64,000 nt of DNA from assembly GCA_016718805.1 (NCBI GenBank), contig JADKCP010000001.1:868001-932000 (forward strand), written 5' to 3'. The stretch's first letter is position 1; each line of letters starts with the position of its first letter. The DNA comes from Bacteroidota bacterium (GTDB taxonomy: Bacteria > Bacteroidota > Bacteroidia > UBA4408). The notes beneath the pieces are model-generated. The model made no database searches. It saw only the letters and a program-made list of their open reading frames with translations, and was not told the DNA's origin. Of the stretch, positions 19,091 to 28,308 are shown piece after piece. Made by a program: the position numbers and the translations under genes.

Positions 19091-19185
19091 TGATGGAATA
19101 TCATTAATTGTTGCATCAACTAAAGTTCTTGCAGAAGAACATCCATTATTACTTGCTTCAACATAATAAGGAGTAGAGACAGTAA

Positions 19186-19710
19186 TTATTGGTGTTGTAA
19201 AGAAGTACCTGTTCCAACAGGTGAGCCACCAGTAGCAGCAGTGTACCAGTTTAGTGATCCTGCAGATGTAGCAGCGATTAAATTAACAGTACCGGAACCG
19301 CATCGTGAAGCAGGGGTCGTGCTGGTCACTGATGGAATATCGTTTATTGTTGCATCAACTAAAGTTCTTGCAGAAGAACATCCATTATTACTTGCTTCAA
19401 CATAATAAGGAGTAGAGACAGTAATTATTGGTGTTGTAAAAGAAGTACCTGTTCCAACAGGTGAGCCACCAGTAGCAGCAGTGTACCAGTTTAGTGATCC
19501 GGCAGATGTAGCAGCGATTAAATTAACAGTACCGGAACCGCATCGTGAAGCAGGGGTCGTGCTGGTCACTGATGGAATATCGTTTATTGTTGCGTCAACC
19601 AAAGTTCTTGCAGAAGAACATCCATTATTACTTGCTTCAACATAATAAGGAGTAGAGACAGTAATTATTGGTGTTGTAAAAAGAAGTACCTGTTCCAACA
19701 GGTGAGCCAC
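19186..19710 (-). pseudogene. Frameshift-isolated fragment within the Ig-like repeat array
   Basis: 174 residues encoding just over two of the 80-residue Ig-like modules, bounded by an A5 tract (19678-19682) on its 5' side and an A3 tract (19199-19201) on its 3' side. Its first residues are out-of-frame translation of the repeat, so it is not an independent gene. With both tracts at the usual A4 it reads through to the flanking fragments. Confidence 0.8.
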
Positions 19711-20911
19711 CAGTAACAGCAGTGTACCAGTTTCGTGATCCTGCAGATGTAGCAGCGATTAAATTAACAGTACCGGAACCGCATCGTGAAGCAGGGGTCG
19801 TGCTGGTCACTAATGGAATATCATTAATTGTTGCGTCAACCAAAGTTCTTGCAGAAGAACATCCATTATTACTTGCTTCAACATAATAAGGAGTAGAGAC
19901 AGTAATTATTGGTGTTGTAAAAGAAGTACCTGTTCCAACAGGTGAGCCACCAGTAGCAGCAGTGTACCAGTTTAGTGATCCTGCAGATGTAGCAGCGATT
20001 AAATTAACAGTACCGGAACCGCATCGTGAAGCAGGGGTCGTGCTGGTCACTGATGGAATATCATTAATTGTTGCATCAACTAAAGTTCTTGCAGAAGAAC
20101 ATCCATTATTACTTGCTTCAACATAATAAGGAGTAGAGACAGTAATTATTGGTGTTGTAAAAGAAGTACCTGTTCCAACAGGTGAGCCACCAGTAGCAGC
20201 AGTGTACCAGTTTAGTGATCCGGCAGATGTAGCAGCGATTAAATTAACAGTACCGGAACCACATCGTGAAGCAGGGGTCGTGCTGGTCACTGATGGAATA
20301 TCGTTTATTGTTGCGTCAACCAAAGTTCTTGCAGAAGAACATCCATTATTACTTGCTTCAACATAATAAGGAGTAGAGACAGTAATTATTGGTGTTGTAA
20401 AAGAAGTACCTGTTCCAACAGGTGAGCCACCAGTAGCAGCAGTGTACCAGTTTAGTGATCCTGCAGATGTAGCAGCGATTAAATTAACAGTACCGGAACC
20501 GCATCGTGAAGCAGGGGTCGTGCTGGTCACTAATGGAATATCATTAATTGTTGCGTCAACCAAAGTTCTTGCAGAAGAACATCCATTATTACTTGCTTCA
20601 ACATAATAAGGAGTAGAGACAGTAATTATTGGTGTTGTAAAAGAAGTACCTGTTCCAACAGGTGAGCCACCAGTAGCAGCAGTGTACCAGTTTAGTGATC
20701 CGGCAGATGTAGCAGCGATTAAATTAACAGTACCGGAACCGCATCGTGAAGCAGGGGTCGTGCTGGTCACTGATGGAATATCGTTTATTGTTGCGTCAAC
20801 CAAAGTTCTTGCAGAAGAACATCCATTATTACTTGCTTCAACATAATAAGGAGTAGAGACAGTAATTATTGGTGTTGTAAAAAGAAGTACCTGTTCCAAC
20901 AGGTGAGCCAC
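19637..20911 (-). pseudogene. Frameshift-isolated fragment within the Ig-like repeat array (five modules)
   Basis: 424 residues consisting of about five of the Ig-like modules. The start is created by the A5 tract at 20879-20883 and the end by the A5 tract at 19678-19682, after which it terminates in out-of-frame sequence (NNYCLYSLLC). One module in this stretch carries two unique substitutions (SRNWYTAVTGG in place of SLNWYTAATGG). It belongs to the single gene 15200-25145. Confidence 0.8.
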
Positions 20912-23900
20912 CAGTAGCAGCAGTGTACCAGTTTAGTGATCCGGCAGATGTAGCAGCGATTAAATTAACAGTACCGGAACCGCATCGTGAAGCAGGGGTC
21001 GTGCTGGTCACTAATGGAATATCATTAATTGTTGCGTCAACCAAAGTTCTTGCAGAAGAACATCCATTATTACTTGCTTCAACATAATAAGGAGTGGAGA
21101 CAGTAATTATTGGTGTTGTAAAAGAAGTACCTGTTCCAACAGGTGAGCCACCAGTAGCAGCAGTGTACCAGTTTAGTGATCCGGCAGATGTAGCAGCGAT
21201 TAAATTAACAGTACCGGAACCGCATCGTGAAGCAGGGGTCGTGCTGGTCACAGTAGGGTTTTCTGATAATGTTACAGATAACTCGTCAAAGGATGTGCAA
21301 CCAGAAGATGTCCGTGTTCGTGTCCACCTCAAAACGTAAGTAACACCAAGAGTTCCAGTATAAGTTGTATTAGCTAGATTAGCATTGGTAAATGTTCCTG
21401 CTGGAGTTCCCGATATTCTGGTCCATACTCCAGTTTGCCCCGTACCAGGACCATTTCCATCAATTAGAGTTGAGTTAACTCCACAGGCGGTTGTGATATC
21501 TGGACCAACATTAGCTGTTCCAGGTAGGTTCAGAATATTTATCGCTACATCATCTGTGGTTGGACAATCTCCATTAGTCGTAGTCCATCTTAAAATATAG
21601 TTGGTATTTGAATTTCCAGTAAATGTAGTGGCGGCATCAGTTGATGAAGTAAAGCTACCACCCAGACCTGATATAACACTCCATGAACCAGTTCCAATAG
21701 CAGGTGTATTTCCAGCTAAAGTGACAGATGTAGAACAAGCACTTTGATCGGCTCCGGCCGATGCTAAGGTGGGATTACTACTTTGATGAAAGGCCACATT
21801 TACAAAGTCATAACTCGTACAAGATAAACCTTCATCAAAACTCCATTTCAAAACGTAGGACTCTCCAGTAACCCCAGTAAATGCTGTTGCTGGATTTGTT
21901 ATTGAAGTAAAACTTCCGCCATTTCCTCTGATTATACTCCATGTACCATTTCCACTCACTGGTGAATTCGCAGCCAATGTTGTAGTTGTCACACCTCCGC
22001 AAATATCCTTGTCGCTTCCGGCATTTGCCTTAGTTGTTGAAACTGGAAAAACTACATTTGAAACAGATGTTGTACAAGCTGGAGTGTATGAATCAATAAC
22101 TTGAATTGAGGTATAAGTTCTTGGGGTAGAAAGATTAGATGTATACTCACCAATATTTCCAACTACTGCCGACCATGTTGCTGCTGGATTGGAAGTTATT
22201 TGATAGGCACTAACCGAACCAGGTGTACCTCCATAAACCATAAGATGGGTGCTACCATCTTGAGCACATTTTGTTTCTATATTAATTGGAGGATTTTTAT
22301 CTACAAAACGGGTAAATGTTTGAGTGCAGCCTGAGAAGCTTACTATACAATTATAAATTCCTGGAGATAAAGGAAATATTTCATTAGAGGTTGAGCTTTG
22401 ATAATCCCAATTGAATGTGTATCCTGAAGTTGGAGGGAAAGTTATCTTTCCGTTCAGTCCTGAACAATCAGTATTAACAACAACAGGAATAATTGAAACA
22501 CTGACATTGGAGTTAATTGTAAAGGAAACATATCTGTAATGACAAGAGTTGTCGGTAATTTTAAGAAAATATGTTCCTGGTTTAAAACCTGTGGCTATAA
22601 CATTATTTGCATTTATTGTTAAAGTAGCCGGTGTAATTCCACTCCATTCAAAAATTAGACCTGCTGTGTAAGACAAATTTACTTGCACTGAACCGTTTGC
22701 ACCACCTTTACACGTTGCATTTGTATGCGTCTCAGTAGAAACGAATGATACATCAAAGTCTGAGCCAATTGAGAAATCCGTGCTAGCCGAACAAGCATAA
22801 CTATTACTATTGATGGTGAAATGATAATTGCCAACCGGTAGTCCTGTAATTGTTTTAGAATTTGAAGTGTTTGTCCAATTATCATAGTAGAAATTTGATA
22901 TACCATCACTAATGATTGCTTTGACAACGTCATCGGTTGTTAGATTATTTACAGTTATGTTCACAGATCCACTGCCGCAATTTGGATTAGAAGTTGTAAC
23001 TGTAATATTTGATGATGAAGGAAAAGTATCTGGAATTTTGATTAGATTACTGGCAATACAATTATTTGAAAGATTTGTAACAATAACATTATAAGAACTC
23101 AAATGGTTTGCAGAATTAATAGTTATTGAAGGAGTCGTTTCTCCATTACTCCATAGATAACTATAAGTTCCTGGTGCGTATCCATTAATTCCAGTATTAT
23201 TTGCGCTTAAAGTCATTGGGTTAGAACAAGAAGCACTTATTAAAATATATGGATTTTCTTTAATTATAAATTGTATTGAATTGCTATCGTAATAAGTACC
23301 ATTTGAGCATCGGATCTTACATTTGTAATAACCTGTTTTAGTTATATGGAAGAGTTGAGAAATCTCTGATGGAATATCTGTGAAAGTAGAGTTATTGACT
23401 GAAAATTGCCATTGATATGATGGAGTTGAATAATTGCTAATAGATGCTTGTAATACAATATCTTCTCCTTCGCAAATTGTAAAACTACTTCCATCTTTAC
23501 CAATTGCAGAAATTGAAGCTGAGCTAAGATCTATTTCTTTATCATAAGTTACAGATATACCGTTGTCAAAATTGAGTGTTAGTGAAGCTGTTACTTTAGA
23601 ATTTGGAACTATTCCACTTATATTATAGGAAGGTAAAAATTCGCCCTGCGAAGTTGTAAAATCAGGGGTTTCTCCTGAAGTATTCCCTGTTGTTTGGTTA
23701 AAAGTAGGACCACCTGAACCAGGAGTAACAGTGATACTAAACGAATAGGTAATGTTTTTTTCTCGTGGCCCTGAATATTTAAAAGTAAGTACAGGTGTAG
23801 TTTCACAAGCTTGATAATCATAATAAAAAAGTGGGGTATTCTTGAAGGACTTTAACATATAGGAAGATGTGTACCATTGAAACGCACCAGGCTCTTCTAT

Positions 23901-25145
23901 ATTGGGGTTTGTAGCCCCAGATTGACTGCTTTGCCAATCTAGAAAGTGAATTTTTTCAGCTTGAAAAATATTTCTCAATTGTCCAAAATCGTTATCAGAT
24001 GCATTTGTACCAACTCCCCCTAATATCCAATCCCCAAGGAAATCATTAGTTGCACCATTAAATCTACTCTGTGCACTAAACAATGGATGTATAACTGTAT
24101 TTGTCAATGTTTGATTTCCTGAAAAAATAATTTCTTCGTGATGAGATGTAAATTGGTTTGATTTGCTTAAATATTTTTCAAAAAATATCCTGTCAGCTCT
24201 TCTCCAATTTGATAAACCACAATAGTTTGGTTTTGCAGCTGCTAAACCACAATCCGTTGCGGTCACTCCTGTTGCATTTCCATCAATAAATTCAGCTACA
24301 CATCCAGGGCAAGTCAATTTACTATAGCTGGTTGCTGATTTACCGTAATAAATATTTATTGTAAATGGGCTTCCTGGATGACTGCCAACAAAATTGTCTT
24401 TTATATTATTCAAATCGTTCAAAAAAATTTCGAATGTAGTTGCACTAAGATCATCCGCTGCAATGTCGTCTTGATTCCAAAATTCATACTCAGTTGAAAA
24501 CCCATTAAACTGTAATTGATTACCGCAACTGGTAAAATGTGCTATTCTTAATACGAGTTTTCCTATTTCTGATCTCAAAAACATTGGATCATTATCGGAA
24601 TATTGCCCTGCGATTTGTTGTAGATTAGGAGTGTAGCTTGGGAGTGCCATTTCATCCTCCGTAAATTCGAAAGGCAATGTTGCTGAATTAAACCCTCTTC
24701 CAAAAGTAGGAACATTATCTGCAGAAGCTTTGCTTCCAACAGAAGCAATAATTTCATCAATAAGGTATACAGTTCTTGCTCTATGTATGAACCTGCATAA
24801 GTGTTCTTCTAAATCTTCAAACCTTTTATCGGTTTGGTTCCAAACTTTTGGAGCATTGTCACTAAATATACCTTCGAGATCATAAAGAGTTAGAGAAGTA
24901 AAATGATTTTTACTAGCATACTCCAAAAGCTCTTCTTCCTTTTCAAAAATTCCATCATGTTCTTTATCAACGCCAAGTATTGAAAGATCATTTAAATACT
25001 CACTACTGTTATAGGTTGCAAATTTGTCTACATACATCCCTCGATGTGGATTTTCGGCAATTTGTGCTAGTGTTTTTCCAAAAGCAAATAATGAGATCGA
25101 AATAATGCAAATCAATCTCCATAAAACATTAGGTAGATTTTTCAT
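20838..25145 (-). CDS. N-terminal fragment of the giant T9SS repeat protein (signal peptide, barrel-like domain, Ig/PKD-like domains)
   Basis: As read, 1,435 residues. Signal peptide MKNLPNVLWRLICIISIS..TLAQ. Residues about 30-450 form a globular domain with TIM-barrel-like rhythm (HFTSLTLYDLEGIF, VYLIDEIIASVGS, INIYYGKS, FFEKYL, FLGDWILGGVG). An Ig-like domain follows (ICEGEDIVLQAS, YQWQFSVNN, GYYKCKI), then several SprB-like modules, three repeats beginning AGSDKDICG / AGADQSACS / VGPDITTACG, and the first Ig_7 repeats. The frame then breaks in the A5 tract at 20879-20883. Correcting three tracts (net one base) makes 15200-25145 a single 3,314-codon frame with the T9SS tail. The likely product is a very large surface adhesin. 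Confidence 0.87.
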   Translation of the reverse strand: MKNLPNVLWRLICIISISLFAFGKTLAQIAENPHRGMYVDKFATYNSSEYLNDLSILGVDKEHDGIFEKEEELLEYASKNHFTSLTLYDLEGIFSDNAPKVWNQTDKRFEDLEEHLCRFIHRARTVYLIDEIIASVGSKASADNVPTFGRGFNSATLPFEFTEDEMALPSYTPNLQQIAGQYSDNDPMFLRSEIGKLVLRIAHFTSCGNQLQFNGFSTEYEFWNQDDIAADDLSATTFEIFLNDLNNIKDNFVGSHPGSPFTINIYYGKSATSYSKLTCPGCVAEFIDGNATGVTATDCGLAAAKPNYCGLSNWRRADRIFFEKYLSKSNQFTSHHEEIIFSGNQTLTNTVIHPLFSAQSRFNGATNDFLGDWILGGVGTNASDNDFGQLRNIFQAEKIHFLDWQSSQSGATNPNIEEPGAFQWYTSSYMLKSFKNTPLFYYDYQACETTPVLTFKYSGPREKNITYSFSITVTPGSGGPTFNQTTGNTSGETPDFTTSQGEFLPSYNISGIVPNSKVTASLTLNFDNGISVTYDKEIDLSSASISAIGKDGSSFTICEGEDIVLQASISNYSTPSYQWQFSVNNSTFTDIPSEISQLFHITKTGYYKCKIRCSNGTYYDSNSIQFIIKENPYILISASCSNPMTLSANNTGINGYAPGTYSYLWSNGETTPSITINSANHLSSYNVIVTNLSNNCIASNLIKIPDTFPSSSNITVTTSNPNCGSGSVNITVNNLTTDDVVKAIISDGISNFYYDNWTNTSNSKTITGLPVGNYHFTINSNSYACSASTDFSIGSDFDVSFVSTETHTNATCKGGANGSVQVNLSYTAGLIFEWSGITPATLTINANNVIATGFKPGTYFLKITDNSCHYRYVSFTINSNVSVSIIPVVVNTDCSGLNGKITFPPTSGYTFNWDYQSSTSNEIFPLSPGIYNCIVSFSGCTQTFTRFVDKNPPINIETKCAQDGSTHLMVYGGTPGSVSAYQITSNPAATWSAVVGNIGEYTSNLSTPRTYTSIQVIDSYTPACTTSVSNVVFPVSTTKANAGSDKDICGGVTTTTLAANSPVSGNGTWSIIRGNGGSFTSITNPATAFTGVTGESYVLKWSFDEGLSCTSYDFVNVAFHQSSNPTLASAGADQSACSTSVTLAGNTPAIGTGSWSVISGLGGSFTSSTDAATTFTGNSNTNYILRWTTTNGDCPTTDDVAINILNLPGTANVGPDITTACGVNSTLIDGNGPGTGQTGVWTRISGTPAGTFTNANLANTTYTGTLGVTYVLRWTRTRTSSGCTSFDELSVTLSENPTVTSTTPASRCGSGTVNLIAATSAGSLNWYTAATGGSPVGTGTSFTTPIITVSTPYYVEASNNGCSSARTLVDATINDIPLVTSTTPASRCGSGTVNLIAATSAGSLNWYTAATGGSPVGTGTSFYNTNNYCLYSLLC

Positions 25146-25452
25146 TTGGTTTAGTTTTTAGTTTAATTGATATGTTTTTATCGGGGGTTAAGTAAAAAGT
25201 AAAAAATTGGATTGTCAATCGTCAAAAAGGATGATATTTGAGAGTCAAGAAAATTTTCGAATGAAAATTGAAGGTGAACTGAATGGGTAGTTTTTAACAT
25301 GTTGAGTAAAGTTAAAATTTGATCCTCCTACTCCGCCATTTTTTACCTTATCTTAATAAGGTGAAAAACCATCCAGAATAATATCCTAAAAAATAAGAAA
25401 TAGGCTTTATACTTTTTGGTGAGAGCAATTAACTAAATTATTCTTTACATAC

Positions 25453-25474
25453 ACCCCCGTATTTTTACGGGGGT
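25453..25474. promoter_or_regulatory. G/C-rich inverted repeat upstream of the giant gene
   Basis: ACCCCCGTA-TTTT-TACGGGGGT is a perfect 9-bp inverted repeat in AT-rich DNA, about 310 bp upstream of the giant gene start. The half-site TACGGGGGTA recurs at 26486-26495, upstream of the response regulator. A second inverted repeat (ACCTTAT-CTTA-ATAAGGT) lies at 25345-25362. The remainder of 25146-25701 shows no gene. A regulator binding site is inferred; there is no T-run to make it a terminator. Confidence 0.5.
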
Positions 25475-25701
25475 ACCGCATTTTTATATTTAAGCTCAAA
25501 ACATAGCAACAGCAAGCTTATTGACAATATTTATAAAAACCGGTCTGTTCAAAAAGCTAAATTTGATTGTCGGATTTGAGTTGTTGAAGGAAATAAATCG
25601 ACCTGAAATAATTTTTCGAGCTTCTCGAGAAATGGATGAAATTTTTGAGCTTCGGGAAATGATTTTGGAAGGGAATTATTAAATAGATTTGACGGAAATA
25701 T

Positions 25702-26349
25702 TTACTGTATTAATCGATTAATTACTGCAAAGAATACAATACCTGCGCTGTTTTTCGTATTTGTTTTTACATACATATTTTTCCGATGCCAATCAACGGT
25801 TCTTACACTGGTATTCAATTTACAGGCTATTTCCTTAGTGGAGTATTCCTTGCAGATTAAAATAATAATTTCCTTTTCTCGATGTGTAAATGAGATTGTT
25901 TTATCACTTGAGGATTGAGGTTTTGACTTATCTCCCATCTTCTCCATCACCTTAATTATTTTTTGCGTAAAAAAATAATCCTTTTCAAACACTGTTTCAA
26001 TCGCTTTAATTACCAAATCAATTGAATCATCCTTTGCTAAAAAGCCATTTGCCCCCTTCCCTATCATCTTAGCAATTGTTACATCATCATCGTGAAGGGT
26101 TAAAACAAGAACTTTTATATCCGGAAACTTATCTTTTACAATTTCAATTGCCTCATAACCAGTCATGGTTGGCATATCTAAATCAAGCAGGATAACATCA
26201 ACAGGGTTTTTGATAAGATTTTCAATTAATACCTTACCATTTTCGGCTTCAAAAGAAATGATGAATTCATTTTTCTGCGCCAGCAAGGCGATAATTCCTT
26301 TCCGAAATAAATTATGATCGTCTACAACAGCAATTCTAATTTTTTCCAT
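25702..26349 (-). CDS. NarL/FixJ-family response regulator
   Basis: 215 residues from the internal ATG at 26347-26349 (MEKIRIAVVDDH), preferred over the upstream ATG that adds five residues. The receiver domain shows VVDDHNLF, phospho-acceptor Asp56 in LLDLDMP, TLHDDD and FLAKD. The HTH is LuxR-type (FTHREKEIIILI, TKEIACKLNTSVRTVDWHRKN). No histidine kinase is adjacent. It is transcribed toward the giant T9SS gene, so control of that gene is likely. Two TACGGGGGTA sites lie upstream of this gene and of the giant gene. It is homologous to the 5474-6121 regulator but not a close copy. Confidence 0.9.
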   Translation of the reverse strand: MEKIRIAVVDDHNLFRKGIIALLAQKNEFIISFEAENGKVLIENLIKNPVDVILLDLDMPTMTGYEAIEIVKDKFPDIKVLVLTLHDDDVTIAKMIGKGANGFLAKDDSIDLVIKAIETVFEKDYFFTQKIIKVMEKMGDKSKPQSSSDKTISFTHREKEIIILICKEYSTKEIACKLNTSVRTVDWHRKNMYVKTNTKNSAGIVFFAVINRLIQ

Positions 26350-26485
26350 CAGGGGTAGTAACAAAAAGTATTCTGAAAGGTACTAATTAAGTGCAATTTG
26401 ATACTAATTTTTAAAATAATCAAGCATTTCAATTCTTACTTGAAGAATAACTAGAATAAAGTAGATGAAAAATAATTGCAGAAAA

Positions 26486-26495
26486 TACGGGGGTA
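26486..26495. promoter_or_regulatory. TACGGGGGTA site upstream of the response regulator
   Basis: The ten-base string TACGGGGGTA sits about 137 bp upstream of the regulator start, matching the half-site of the inverted repeat at 25453-25474. It is followed by GTTAATTCGTAT, loosely like the GTAGTTCTACGTAT motif near the other regulator. Confidence 0.4.
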
Positions 26496-26565
26496 GTTAA
26501 TTCGTATTATGTTTTACTTTATTTTTTGAATTCAATAGGCATTTGAAAAAATAACTAACTGAATG

Positions 26566-26997
26566 AAATTAATTCTTGATTATTCCAAGAAATTTAGTGG
26601 AGAAATCTAGCTTTCGATTGATAATTATAGGCTCTTTACATATTATTCTCAAGAAAAATAAACTTTTATAAATCAAAATCGAGTTTTAATTAAGGATGTC
26701 TTAAGTAAATGAAAGCAATTCTTGATTATTCCAAGAAATTTAGTGAGGAAATCTAGCTTTCGATTGATAATTACAGGCTCTTTACATATTATTCTGAAGA
26801 ATAATAAACTTTTATAAATAAAAATGAGTTTTAATTAAGAATGTCTTAAGTAAATGAAAGCAATTCTTGATTATTCCACGAAATTTTGTGACAAAATCTA
26901 GCTTTTGATTGATAATTATAGGCTCTTTACATATTATTCTGAAGAAAAATAAACTTTTATAGATAAAAATTGAGTTTTAATTAAGAATGTCTTAAGT
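26566..26997. repeat. Three tandem non-coding repeats of about 145 bp
   Basis: Copies start at about 26571, 26717 and 26862 (periods 146 and 145 bp). Conserved blocks in order are AATTCTTGATTATTCCA, AATCTAGCTTT, GATTGATAATTA, GGCTCTTTACATATTATTCT, AATAAACTTTTATA and GAGTTTTAATTAAG followed by ATGTCTTAAGTA. Each begins with a small hairpin (TTCTTG-ATTATTC-CAAGAA, one mismatch in the third copy). There is no open frame across them. They lie between the response regulator and the WYL gene. Tandem small RNAs or protein-binding iterons are possible. Confidence 0.85.
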
Positions 26998-27046
26998 ATT
27001 TCTAATTAATAACTGATAATTTCTAGTGAATAACTGATTTTATACT

Positions 27047-27156
27047 GGCTATCTGTAACATTTTTATAGTATTTACATGGTTTATCGTAACAATTTAAGG
27101 CTTATAAGTAACAATAACACTGTTTTAGATGGTTTTTTGAGGCTTATTCGTAACAA
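27047..27156 (+). promoter_or_regulatory. Four direct repeats upstream of the WYL regulator (candidate operators)
   Basis: GGCTTATNNGTAACAA-type repeats occur at 27079 (GGTTTATCGTAACAAT), 27099 (GGCTTATAAGTAACAA) and 27141 (GGCTTATTCGTAACAA), with a one-base-shorter relative at 27047 (GGCTATCTGTAACA). The spacings of 32, 20 and 42 bp are close to 3, 2 and 4 helical turns, so all lie on one DNA face. The last copy ends 57 bp before the WYL start codon. Autoregulation by the WYL protein is inferred. Confidence 0.6.
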
Positions 27157-27213
27157 AATCGGGGTATAGCAGTCAATAGAATTGAATAATCTATTCTGTA
27201 ATTCGAAATAAAA

Positions 27214-28221
27214 ATGGCTAAAAGCAAAGACCAATTTTTAAGGTTTAGAATAATTGACGAGGAGTTGAGAAGGAAGGACTGGGTAAAAACTTCTGATATA
27301 AAAACAAGAATTGAAGGTATTTTGGGAGAGTCAGTTAGTGTCCGAACAATTCAAAAGGATATTGAGGCAATGCAAAATGACTCTCGTTTAGGTTATTATG
27401 CACCTATCGAGAATGATACAAGGAGAAAGGCACATAGTTATACTGATAAAGCATACTCAATATTGAATTTTAGATTAATGGATGCTGAATTGAGCGCTTT
27501 GACTTTTTATGCATCATCAATAAATTTATATAAGGATTACGGAATATTTAAAGACTTTTCAAATGCAATACAAAAGGTGGTTGATGCTGTGAGCTTAAAA
27601 GCGAGGCTAAAGGATGATGTTGATCCCAACCTGATTATACAAACTGATAATAATTCAGAAATAAAAGGCTGCAATTTTTTAACCTCTTTAGTACAGGCAA
27701 TTTTAGATTCTAAAATTATAAAGTTTACCTATAAAAAATTTATGGATAAGAATGCGAAGGAATGGACATTTAAACCACATCTTCTAAAGGAATATAAGAG
27801 CCGATGGTATATAATTGGATATGATTTAAAGGATAATATTAAAACTTTTGCTTTGGATAGAATTGAGAATGTTGAATTAACAGAAAATTTTTTCATTAAA
27901 AACCAAGACTTTAATCATAACCTCTATTTTAAGAACTCATTTGGAATCAATAGGGCAGATAACAAAAAAATAGAAAAGATATTACTTAAATATACACCCC
28001 ACCAATCTAACTACGTTGAATCCTTAGCCATACATCCCACTCAACAAACAATTAAGAAGGCTAAGGATGGCTCGTTAACCATAAGTATTGAAGTAGTCCC
28101 TTCATACGAGCTATTTGAGTATCTCTTGGGACAGGCTGATTCAGTAAAGATTATCTCTCCTAAATTCTTGGCTAAGGATTTAAAGGAGCGACATGAAAAG
28201 GCACAGCAACAATATAATTGA
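27214..28221 (+). CDS. WYL-domain transcriptional regulator of the defence island
   Basis: 335 residues. The N-terminal winged helix (about 5-75: KTRIEGILGESVSVRTIQKDI) is followed by a linker, a WYL domain (about 165-235: KIIKFTYKKF, KPHLLKEYKSRWYIIGYDL, TFALDRIENVEL) and a C-terminal WCX-like extension. WYL proteins of this layout (CapW/BrxR relatives) repress anti-phage operons and release them when a ligand is sensed. It heads the operon with the HNH gene 87 bp downstream, and CBASS genes follow 1.1 kb later. Candidate operators lie at 27047-27156. Confidence 0.88.
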   Translation: MAKSKDQFLRFRIIDEELRRKDWVKTSDIKTRIEGILGESVSVRTIQKDIEAMQNDSRLGYYAPIENDTRRKAHSYTDKAYSILNFRLMDAELSALTFYASSINLYKDYGIFKDFSNAIQKVVDAVSLKARLKDDVDPNLIIQTDNNSEIKGCNFLTSLVQAILDSKIIKFTYKKFMDKNAKEWTFKPHLLKEYKSRWYIIGYDLKDNIKTFALDRIENVELTENFFIKNQDFNHNLYFKNSFGINRADNKKIEKILLKYTPHQSNYVESLAIHPTQQTIKKAKDGSLTISIEVVPSYELFEYLLGQADSVKIISPKFLAKDLKERHEKAQQQYN

Positions 28222-28308
28222 AATCCAAATTTTTTTTTGATGGCGAATATACAGTTCGCTATCTCGTAATTTCTTTGTACTCATAATCAAATATTTAATT
28301 ATTGGGTA

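Larger units (their letters stand above)
18230..21250 (-). repeat. Thirteen 240-bp tandem repeats encoding Ig-like (Ig_7-type) modules
   Basis: The anchor AAAGAAGTACCTGTTCC recurs at about 18240, 18480, 18720, 18960, 19200, 19440, 19680, 19920, 20160, 20400, 20640, 20881 and 21121. Each 240-bp unit encodes 80 residues: CGSGTVNLIAA, LNWYTAATGGSPVGTG, TPYYVEASNNGCSS. Copies differ at only a handful of positions, so the array is recent or kept uniform by gene conversion. Ten copies have an A4 tract before GAAG, one has A3 (19199-19201) and two have A5 (19678-19682 and 20879-20883). Confidence 0.95.

Noticed and set aside
18230..21250. CRISPR array or other spacer-repeat array
   Set aside because: The 240-bp units are contiguous coding repeats with no unique spacers, in frame with an Ig-like protein.
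17643..21339. Several open frames on the forward strand across the giant T9SS gene
   Set aside because: They are antisense shadows of a long coding region; their residue patterns follow the repeat, and they have no independent features.
25615..25650. Palindrome with TTCTCGAGAA near 25630 as a regulator site
   Set aside because: A single short palindrome without a second copy or suitable position to a promoter; too weak to annotate.
26566..26997. Retron or CRISPR-like non-coding RNA locus
   Set aside because: No reverse transcriptase or cas gene nearby, and the repeat unit is too long for CRISPR with no spacers.
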